A DNA stretch of 5,031 bases, from positions 1 through 5,031 of the forward strand of contig DEBC01000104.1 of assembly GCA_002348365.1 (NCBI GenBank), given 5' to 3'. The position numbers and the translations under genes were made by a program. Below, one piece after another: positions 1-5,031 of the stretch; position 1 is the first letter of the stretch, and each line of letters opens with the position of its first letter. Source of the DNA: Alphaproteobacteria bacterium UBA2966. GTDB taxonomy: Bacteria; Pseudomonadota; Alphaproteobacteria; UBA2966. Below the pieces are notes generated by a model that saw only the letters and a list, made by a program, of their open reading frames with translations, ran no database searches and was not told the origin of the DNA.

Positions 1-1226
1 TCCGTACCGCCGTCATGCGCGATGACGCCTGGGAACGGGAAACCCCAACCGACGACGAACTCGCCGCGATGCGGAACATGATCGAAGAGGCAATCGATCA
101 GGGCGCCGTCGGTTTCGCATCCTCGTTCTCCATCAACCATATCGGCCATGGCGGCATCCCGATGCCGTCGACCATCGCAACGGTCGACGAGTTCAGCCAT
201 TTGGCGGAGGCGGTCGGCATAGCGGGGCGCGGAATTGTTCAAATGTCAGCCGGTGGCCGCGGGACGGTCGAAGCGATGGAGCCGATCGTCGAGAAGATCG
301 GACGCCGCATGTTCCTGACGACCGGAGCCGCGATGTACAACGCAAGTGATCCCGGCCGGGGCCGGAGCTGGTTCCAGGATTGCGCGGAGGCGAAAACGCG
401 CGGTAACGAGCTTTACATCCAGATTCCCTGCCAACCGCTGTCCTTCGATTTCACCATGGCGAACGCCTATCCGTTCTTCAGTCATGCTTCCTTCGCGGAC
501 ATCAAGGCGATGCCGGCCGATCAACTGACACCGGTGTTCCGGGACAAAGGGTTCCGCGACCGTTTCCGGGGGGACCTTAAGAACCCGGTCGTAGGCACGA
601 TCTTCAAGGGCACCTGGGAGCAGGTCTTCATCGGCGCGACCGCGAAGGCGGAAAACGCAGCCCTCCAGAACCGCACCGTTGCGGAGGTCGCGGCGGAACG
701 CGGCGTCGATCCCCTCGACTTCATGCTCGACCTCGCGCTCGAAGAAGATCTCGAGACCGCATTCCTCGGCAAGTTCTTGAATGTCGGGGACGAAGGCGTT
801 GGGGAGCTCCTTCAGCACGAACACGGCGTAGTCTCTCTCTCCGACGCAGGCGCACATCTGATCTATATGTGCGATGCCGGCTACGGACTGCACTTACTCT
901 CGCACTGGGTCCGTAAACTGGGCGTCTTTACCTTGCAGGAGGGCGTGCGCCGGCTTACCAGCCACCCCGCCGATCTCTATGGCATAAAGGGTCGAGGTCG
1001 TCTGACACCAGGAAGTCACGCGGACATGGTCTTATTCGATCCCGCAACAATCGGCGTGGGTGCCCCGCAACGCGTGCCTGACCTGCCGGGCGGTGGCCCA
1101 CGGACCATTCGCAAACCGGTCGGTATTCACGGTGTGTGGATAAACGGGACCCAAGTGCATAACGGAAGCGACTATATCTCGCACCAAAAGGGACCAGGCC
1201 AAGTACTGCGCGATTTCGCTGCGTAG
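1..1226 (+). CDS. D-aminoacylase-like amidohydrolase (N-acyl-D-amino-acid deacylase family), C-terminal part
   Basis: This is the C-terminal part (about 407 residues) of an amidohydrolase of the D-aminoacylase / N-acyl-D-amino-acid deacylase type (amidohydrolase family 3). Such enzymes hydrolyse N-acyl or related amide bonds in the cytoplasm using a metal centre in a TIM barrel. The frame is open to the left edge and reads RTAV before the first visible Met at base 15, so that Met is internal. Family members usually have 500-600 residues, so roughly 150 N-terminal residues, with the first His metal ligands, lie outside the window. Counting from the Met at base 15, the motif SDAGAH is at residues 276-281 and carries the expected catalytic Asp277. 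The C-terminal part contains LTSHPADLYGIKGRGRL and GSHADMVLFDP, typical of the end of the barrel and the return to the small beta domain. It ends with TAG. The family is clear, but the substrate is not: many homologues are annotated as deacylases without biochemical proof. Confidence 0.88.
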   Translation, partial: RTAVMRDDAWERETPTDDELAAMRNMIEEAIDQGAVGFASSFSINHIGHGGIPMPSTIATVDEFSHLAEAVGIAGRGIVQMSAGGRGTVEAMEPIVEKIGRRMFLTTGAAMYNASDPGRGRSWFQDCAEAKTRGNELYIQIPCQPLSFDFTMANAYPFFSHASFADIKAMPADQLTPVFRDKGFRDRFRGDLKNPVVGTIFKGTWEQVFIGATAKAENAALQNRTVAEVAAERGVDPLDFMLDLALEEDLETAFLGKFLNVGDEGVGELLQHEHGVVSLSDAGAHLIYMCDAGYGLHLLSHWVRKLGVFTLQEGVRRLTSHPADLYGIKGRGRLTPGSHADMVLFDPATIGVGAPQRVPDLPGGGPRTIRKPVGIHGVWINGTQVHNGSDYISHQKGPGQVLRDFAA

Positions 1227-1491
1227 AGGTTTACCGCCCGCCCGGAGTGAATGTGGTGCAACGGTTTTGTCCCGTTGTGTTGGTGGCATCTTACAGATTG
1301 TTGTCATCAACGATGAGGATGTCGTCGTCAAAAAAGCTCTCACACATGGGGTTTTTTAAAGGGATATCTCTCCGGCGGCACAACAGATTTCGAATTGCCC
1401 TTCCGAAAGGGCCAGTTTGCAAAGATCATGGGCACCGTTGGACGTGGTGGCACACGATCTACTTCTAGAATGAACCAGGGAAGCACTGAAT
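1227..1491. other. AT-richer spacer with two small hairpins and a possible coding relic
   Basis: No intact gene is supported here. Two perfect 6-bp inverted repeats are visible: CAACGG/CCGTTG (1259-1264 with 1272-1277) and GCCCTT/AAGGGC (1397-1402 with 1407-1412). Neither is followed by a T-run, so neither is a convincing intrinsic terminator. The sequence between about 1288 and 1440 reads as protein-like in two successive frames that join at a six-T run (1352-1357), which suggests a decayed gene (see findings). A promoter for the downstream cupin should lie here, but I found no -35/-10 pair with acceptable spacing. Confidence 0.5.
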
Positions 1492-1998
1492 ATGCCGAGA
1501 GTTGCCGAAAGTTTTGATCCACAATCCATCGAATGGCGGCACATTACCGACCCGGACGAAAAGGCATTTCTGATCGATTTTGAATACAGCCTTCTCGGTT
1601 ACGATGCTGAGAACGGACGTCTCGATATGTTGCTCCGCTTTCCGGACAATGGCGGTCATTGCCGTCGTCATCGGCATATTGCGGCAACCGCAACCTTGGT
1701 TCTCGAAGGAGAGCAGCACGTGACGGAGACACTGCCCGACGGATTGACAAAAACCGTCGTGCGCAAGAAAGGTGACTATGCGTTGGCTGGATCAGATGCG
1801 ATGCCGCATATGGAGCGTGGCGGACCAGAGGGCGCCACAATATTCCTGTCGATGTCCGCACCGGACGGGAGGCTTTTTGAGTATTTTGACGAGGATATGA
1901 ACAGCATCCGGATTCTGACCATTGAGGAATACGTTCAGGCCTGGAACAGGGGTTCTGTTCCCGGAGCGGTCGAAAGGCACAAATCCAACGCGGCCTAA
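1492..1998 (+). CDS. Small single-domain cupin protein
   Basis: This 168-residue protein has one cupin beta-barrel, the usual size for a stand-alone cupin. Motif 1 is seen at residues 55-73: GHCRRHRH followed by LVLEGEQ, giving metal ligands His60 and His62. Motif 2 is around residues 94-106, starting with GD and ending PH, giving His106. The Glu normally found four residues after the second His is replaced by Thr66, so the metal site would be a three-His type. Cupins of this kind include small dioxygenases, isomerases, lyases and ligand sensors, and the sequence does not decide between them. The start is firm: an in-frame TGA at 1471-1473 limits upstream extension, ATG 1492 is the first start after it, and AGGGAAG (1477-1483) sits 8 bases upstream. 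There is no signal peptide or membrane segment, so it is cytoplasmic. Its stop overlaps the stop of the convergent dioxygenase gene. Confidence 0.85.
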   Translation: MPRVAESFDPQSIEWRHITDPDEKAFLIDFEYSLLGYDAENGRLDMLLRFPDNGGHCRRHRHIAATATLVLEGEQHVTETLPDGLTKTVVRKKGDYALAGSDAMPHMERGGPEGATIFLSMSAPDGRLFEYFDEDMNSIRILTIEEYVQAWNRGSVPGAVERHKSNAA

Positions 1999-3155
1999 AT
2001 TGCCAGGTCCTTGATGAAATAGTCCTTGATGACGCTGTCAAAGGTCGCGTCATTGAAACGGAAATCTTCCTCCAATCCGTTGAACGGCTTATACCGAAAC
2101 CTCGGCTCATCTGGGTGCGCCTGTTGGCGGGCGTCGATGGCAACCTGGATTACGGCGGAACGTTCGAATATGCGCCGCTCGTCGTAGCAGACATTGTCAC
2201 CTTCCATCGCCAGCGCGGCCTTTGCGCCGAGCACGGAGGAGCGGCGATGGAAGCCGAAGGTCAGCGAAATTCGCATATCCGGTGACGAGTTTGCGAAGGA
2301 ACCGTGGAGCATCTGGCGATTTACGATCGTGACATCGCCGGCGTCGCATACGAGTGGCACCGCATCCGGTATTTGCTCGCTACCGCCATTTTCAGCAACC
2401 AGCGCCTTGATATCAATCTTGCCCCGTTTCTGCGAGCCCGGAACCACCCAAAGGCAATTGCCGAGCGTAGAGGGATAGAGCTGGACCTGGAAATTGAAAC
2501 CGTGAATTCCCGGGTCCCAATCAGGTGAATCCCAATGCGTGACCCCGTCCTGATGCCACGAGACGGAGCCGCCGAGCCCCGGCTGCTTGACGAATATGGC
2601 GTCATTGAAGGGCACAAAATCCTCGCCGTTGATTGCTTCCGCGACTGCGAGGAGCCCCGGATGACCGTAGAGTCTGAGACCCGAAGGCATTGAGCGACAC
2701 ATGGAATACATCAGGAACACGACATAATCCGGCGCATCCGCATCCGGCGTCGGTTGCGCCATCTGCGTCGGATGCCGTCCGCCCAGGATCTCCGTTCCAC
2801 CCCAAGGGTCTGCCAACGGTTTTACAAGCCTGTAGGGGATACGGGGGTAGTCGAGACCAAGCGCCGGACGCCCCTTGGCGTCGACCTTCGCATCGGGAGC
2901 GACAGGTGCCCGTTCGATCATCTCGAGTGCGTCGGCTCTCAGGTCCGATATCTCATTCGGGTCGATTACATCCTCGAATATGTAAAATCCGTGCTCCCGG
3001 AACCGATGCAGGATTTCCCGGTCGAGCTTGCCGTCTTCGCCCAAAACAAGCGGACCTCGATTGCCGATCGCACGTTCGCGATCGCGCCCGGCCGCGCCAT
3101 AGTCCCGCAAATTCTGAGCATGTGCGTCGCGTGAGAGTGTCACTGCGTCATTCAT
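1995..3155 (-). CDS. Phytanoyl-CoA dioxygenase (PhyH) family Fe(II)/2-oxoglutarate oxygenase
   Basis: The 386-residue product is a complete non-haem iron, 2-oxoglutarate-dependent oxygenase of the PhyH family. Such enzymes couple decarboxylation of 2-oxoglutarate to succinate with hydroxylation of an unactivated carbon. The iron triad is visible: His201 and Asp203 in WHQDG, and His284 in MLHGSFANSS. Arg295, eleven residues after the distal His, is the likely 2-oxoglutarate carboxylate binder. WVVPGSQ (236-242) is the usual strand-turn of the family, and RFREHGFYIFEDVID (51-65) is the typical domain start. The open frame extends 52 codons upstream to base 3311, but that extension would overlap the SDR gene. 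ATG 3155 is preferred because AAAGGAG lies 6 bases before it. The gene follows the SDR on the same strand after a 52-base gap, so the two are probably co-transcribed and may act in sequence. The substrate is unknown: family members act on acyl-CoAs, amino acids, ectoine, alkaloids and natural products. Confidence 0.9.
   Translation of the reverse strand: MNDAVTLSRDAHAQNLRDYGAAGRDRERAIGNRGPLVLGEDGKLDREILHRFREHGFYIFEDVIDPNEISDLRADALEMIERAPVAPDAKVDAKGRPALGLDYPRIPYRLVKPLADPWGGTEILGGRHPTQMAQPTPDADAPDYVVFLMYSMCRSMPSGLRLYGHPGLLAVAEAINGEDFVPFNDAIFVKQPGLGGSVSWHQDGVTHWDSPDWDPGIHGFNFQVQLYPSTLGNCLWVVPGSQKRGKIDIKALVAENGGSEQIPDAVPLVCDAGDVTIVNRQMLHGSFANSSPDMRISLTFGFHRRSSVLGAKAALAMEGDNVCYDERRIFERSAVIQVAIDARQQAHPDEPRFRYKPFNGLEEDFRFNDATFDSVIKDYFIKDLAI
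2007..2032 (-). repeat. 11-base direct repeat encoding a duplicated IKD motif
   Basis: GTCCTTGATGA (plus strand) occurs at 2007-2017 and 2022-2032, a period of 15 bases or five codons. On the coding strand it gives IKDYF then IKDLA, the extreme C-terminus of the PhyH oxygenase. It looks like a small in-frame tandem duplication or a chance helix repeat. Confidence 0.5.
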
Positions 3156-3161
3156 CCCGAT

Positions 3162-3168
3162 CTCCTTT
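3162..3168 (-). promoter_or_regulatory. Ribosome binding site that sets the PhyH gene start
   Basis: On the minus strand AAAGGAG is followed by six bases and then ATG at 3155. This strong Shine-Dalgarno sequence decides between the ATG at 3155 and the longer frame starting at 3311, which would run 104 bases into the SDR gene. Confidence 0.8.
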
Positions 3169-3207
3169 GGTCCCGGAATAGTATCGCAAACCGGCACATT
3201 GCCAAAT

Positions 3208-3981
3208 CTATCCGCTAATCTCCTGCGGATCGTAGGAAGCGCCCTGCGCACCGTAACCGCCATCGACGTTGTGTACGGTGCCCGTGGTCCAGATGCATTC
3301 GTCCGATGCAAAGAAAAGTGCGGCGTTGGCGACCGCTTCGACCGTCCCGTATTCGCCCACGGGAATGCGGTCCGTATAGGCGCGCTTGCGGGTCGGCCCG
3401 TGATGGCTGAGGCCAGTCTCGATCGGACCGGGCGCGATGGCGTTGACCATGACGCCTTGGCCCGATAGTTCGGTCGCCAGAACCTTGCAGATATGCATCA
3501 CGGCGGCCTTGGAAGCGCCGTAGGCCGCACCGCCCATATTGCCGCGCTGACCCGAAATCGACCCGATCTGGATGATCCGGCCACCACCGGCGTCCACCAT
3601 TCGGCGGGCCGCCGCCTGCGCCGTCAGCCACGAGCCGGTGAGGTTGATTCCGATCACTCGGTTCCACTCCTCGAGCGTCGTCTCGAGGGCCAACTTGTGC
3701 ATACTGATGCCCGCATTGTTCACCAGGATATCGATCTTCCCGAAACGCGCCACTGTCTCGGCGACCTGCACCTCGCATTGCGCTGGGTCGGCGATGTCCG
3801 CCTCAAAGGCCACCGCGGTTCCGCCCGCCAACTCGATATCCGCGACGGTTCGCTCAGCGCGTGCCAAATCCCGATCAGTGCAAAGGACAGACGCCCCTTC
3901 GGCCGCGAATCGCCGTGCAGTCGCACCGCCAAGCCCGCCGCCCGCGCCCGTCACCAAAGCCGCTTTTCCATCCAACCGCAT
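3208..3981 (-). CDS. SDR family NAD(P)-dependent oxidoreductase
   Basis: The 257-residue product is a classical short-chain dehydrogenase/reductase of full length. The Rossmann glycine motif TGAGGGLG is at residues 11-18. Asp36 at the end of the second strand (CTDRD) predicts NAD(H) rather than NADP(H). Asp62 contacts the adenine, NNAG is at 88-91, and the catalytic set Asn113, Ser141, Tyr154 and Lys158 (YGASK) is intact. NAIAPGPIETG (180-190) and the C-terminal VDGGYGAQG also fit the family. The protein is cytosolic and should interconvert an alcohol and a ketone. ATG 3981 has GAGGTG (3988-3993) six bases upstream. It is the first gene of a probable two-gene unit with the PhyH oxygenase downstream, so oxidation of a newly made hydroxyl group is a plausible role. 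It resembles FabG-type reductases, but the NAD-type Asp36 and the context argue against fatty acid synthesis. Confidence 0.93.
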   Translation of the reverse strand: MRLDGKAALVTGAGGGLGGATARRFAAEGASVLCTDRDLARAERTVADIELAGGTAVAFEADIADPAQCEVQVAETVARFGKIDILVNNAGISMHKLALETTLEEWNRVIGINLTGSWLTAQAAARRMVDAGGGRIIQIGSISGQRGNMGGAAYGASKAAVMHICKVLATELSGQGVMVNAIAPGPIETGLSHHGPTRKRAYTDRIPVGEYGTVEAVANAALFFASDECIWTTGTVHNVDGGYGAQGASYDPQEISG

Positions 3982-4097
3982 CGCTCACACCTCATCGCTA
4001 GGTTCACTCGCTACCAGCGATATAGCTCAGTTGGTTACTTTTGGTTGCGGGGATGGGTGGTCGTTCTATCGTCACTCTTACCGGAAGGAGTGCCGCT
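3982..4097. promoter_or_regulatory. Divergent promoter region between the SDR and the second PhyH gene
   Basis: These 116 bases separate two genes that start in opposite directions, so both promoters should lie here. TCGCT occurs at 3981-3985, 3995-3999 and 4008-4012, and the last copy forms a 5-bp hairpin with AGCGA at 4016-4020. Such evenly spaced words could be a regulator site close to the SDR start. For the plus-strand gene a weak pair TTGCGG (4045-4050) and TATCGT (4067-4072) has a 16-base spacer. For the minus strand, an AT-rich stretch near 4019-4024 could serve as a -10 element. All of these assignments are tentative. Only the divergent geometry is firm. Confidence 0.55.
4083..4090 (+). 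promoter_or_regulatory. Ribosome binding site of the second PhyH gene
   Basis: GGAAGGAG lies seven bases before the ATG at 4098. It is a near-ideal Shine-Dalgarno sequence and supports that start for a gene that has no stop in the window. Confidence 0.8.
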
Positions 4098-5031
4098 ATG
4101 TCCGTCCTAGCAAGACGTCGCGCCGACTATAACGAAGGCCACCCTGCGACCCTGCCGATCTCGAGTGATCTGCCACTTTCCGAGCCCGTCACCTTCACGG
4201 ACCCGGACTATTTTGACTGTGAGCCAAGTTTGAACGGTGACGAGGCCGCACATTTCAAGCGCGAGGGCTTCATCGTCAAACGGGGCCTCATTGATGACAC
4301 CGAGATCTTCCAAAAGGTCGTTGACTTTATCTGGACCAAAGTGCCCCGCGGGTTACTGCGCCGGGAGGATTCTGATACCTGGATCAATCCTGCCGACGAC
4401 GATTGGACAGAAGCTGATTCATTGAAAGTCGGCATGCTCGCCCGAGACAATTGGAAGATTCGCTCCAAAGGCCCATCTGGCATTGGCACCGAGGCGTTAT
4501 TGATCGACGGGATCGCGAATCATCCGAATGTACGGCAGGTCGTCACTGCCCTGATCGGGGCCCCCGTCCGGCCGGCTCGTCGCGTCCGGGGTGTATACTG
4601 CATTTTCCCTTCGTCACCCGGCACCGAAAATCGCTACAACGTCCACGTTGACTATATCTCCAGTCACGTCGCCGCCATGGTCCTCGTGGACGAGATCGGT
4701 CCAGGTTGCGGCGGTTTCATGTTCTGGCCCGGCTCCCACACCTCGCTGCACCCCTATTGGCAGACGGTCCATGGCAGCGGAATGGATGTGGAGCAGGCAG
4801 AGCCGTTTCGCGCTGCGAAGGAGCAAACCCTGCGTGAGACGATACCGCTTGAATTCACCGGTTCGGCCGGCGACGTCATATTTTGGCATCCCCGGGCCTT
4901 GCACTCAGCCGGCATTAATCGCTCTGCGGAATTGGGCGCGCCAATGGTTCGCCCTATCATCCCCTGCGACTTCCAGCGCGACGGGTTGACCTATGTCGAT
5001 GAGCCTTATTTCGGGCCCGGCGAAGCGTTCC
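4098..5031 (+). CDS. Second PhyH-family Fe(II)/2-oxoglutarate oxygenase, 3' end missing
   Basis: The frame from ATG 4098 stays open to the right edge and gives 311 residues, so the C-terminus is outside the window. It is a PhyH-type non-haem iron oxygenase, expected to hydroxylate a small molecule using 2-oxoglutarate and O2 in the cytoplasm. The domain begins near residue 46 with LNGDEAAHFKREGFIVKRGL. His183 and Asp185 (HVDY) are the proximal iron ligands, FWPGSH (209-214) is the family turn, and His269 in LHSAGINRS is the probable distal ligand, with Asn274 five residues later as in the other PhyH protein here. His264 is a less likely alternative. The 2-oxoglutarate-binding Arg may be Arg285 or Arg275. 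It shares little sequence with the PhyH enzyme at 1995-3155 beyond these motifs, so it is not a recent duplicate. It is transcribed divergently from the SDR. Substrate unknown. Confidence 0.87.
   Translation, partial: MSVLARRRADYNEGHPATLPISSDLPLSEPVTFTDPDYFDCEPSLNGDEAAHFKREGFIVKRGLIDDTEIFQKVVDFIWTKVPRGLLRREDSDTWINPADDDWTEADSLKVGMLARDNWKIRSKGPSGIGTEALLIDGIANHPNVRQVVTALIGAPVRPARRVRGVYCIFPSSPGTENRYNVHVDYISSHVAAMVLVDEIGPGCGGFMFWPGSHTSLHPYWQTVHGSGMDVEQAEPFRAAKEQTLRETIPLEFTGSAGDVIFWHPRALHSAGINRSAELGAPMVRPIIPCDFQRDGLTYVDEPYFGPGEAF

Noticed and set aside
246..893. Long antisense reading frame (215 codons) inside the amidohydrolase gene
   Set aside because: It is fully antisense to a gene with clear family motifs, its product is rich in Arg and Glu with no recognisable domain, and GC-rich codons often leave such frames open.
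1397..1412. GCCCTT/AAGGGC hairpin as a rho-independent terminator for the amidohydrolase gene
   Set aside because: The stem is only 6 bp, lies 170 bases after the stop codon, and is not followed by a T-run.
1247..1468. 73-codon plus-strand frame in the spacer as a small gene
   Set aside because: It has no convincing ribosome binding site or recognisable domain, and the more protein-like readings of this DNA are in the other two frames.
1544..2143. Minus-strand frame of 199 codons across the cupin gene and the PhyH 3' end
   Set aside because: It overlaps two well-supported genes, and its Ser/Arg-rich product resembles a frame shadow.
3156..3311. 52-residue N-terminal extension of the PhyH oxygenase
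   Set aside because: It would overlap the SDR coding region, has no family similarity, and the ribosome binding site lies just before ATG 3155.
4012..4095. A complete tRNA gene beginning near the D-arm-like sequence
   Set aside because: The D-stem partner, the anticodon stem and the acceptor pairing are all missing, and the region ends in the ribosome binding site of the next gene.
3493..4132. Plus-strand frames of about 190-200 codons antisense to the SDR gene
   Set aside because: The SDR has every catalytic motif. The antisense products are rich in Arg, Ser and Ala without domain features, and they run across the divergent promoter and into the start of the next gene.

Overview
The window holds five protein-coding genes, two of them cut by the window edges. 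The moderately high GC content, the dense two-strand packing and the types of enzyme present suggest a proteobacterium, most likely an alphaproteobacterium. That is an inference from style and was not tested against any database. No rRNA, complete tRNA, CRISPR array, transposase or phage gene is visible.

Layout, left to right. (1) Bases 1-1226, plus strand: the C-terminal part of a D-aminoacylase-like amidohydrolase whose N-terminus lies outside the window. (2) Bases 1227-1491: a 265-base spacer, more AT-rich than the genes, with two short hairpins and a stretch that reads like a decayed, frameshifted coding remnant. (3) Bases 1492-1998, plus strand: a small single-domain cupin. It runs tail to tail into (4) bases 1995-3155, minus strand: a complete phytanoyl-CoA dioxygenase (PhyH) family Fe(II)/2-oxoglutarate oxygenase. 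(5) Bases 3208-3981, minus strand: an SDR dehydrogenase just upstream of gene 4 and probably in one transcript with it. (6) Bases 3982-4097: a divergent promoter region with repeated AGCGA/TCGCT words and a 15-base match to a tRNA D-arm. (7) Bases 4098-5031, plus strand: a second, different PhyH-family oxygenase, open at the right edge.

The genes look like part of a small-molecule catabolic or tailoring cluster. The two dioxygenases could hydroxylate unactivated carbons, the SDR could oxidise a resulting alcohol to a ketone, the amidohydrolase could cleave an N-acyl or cyclic amide bond, and the cupin could be an accessory metalloenzyme or sensor. No substrate can be named from the sequence. 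The most unusual points are the two distinct PhyH enzymes arranged around a shared divergent promoter with an SDR, and a cupin that lacks the usual motif-1 glutamate. I see no clear evidence of a wholly new kind of system.
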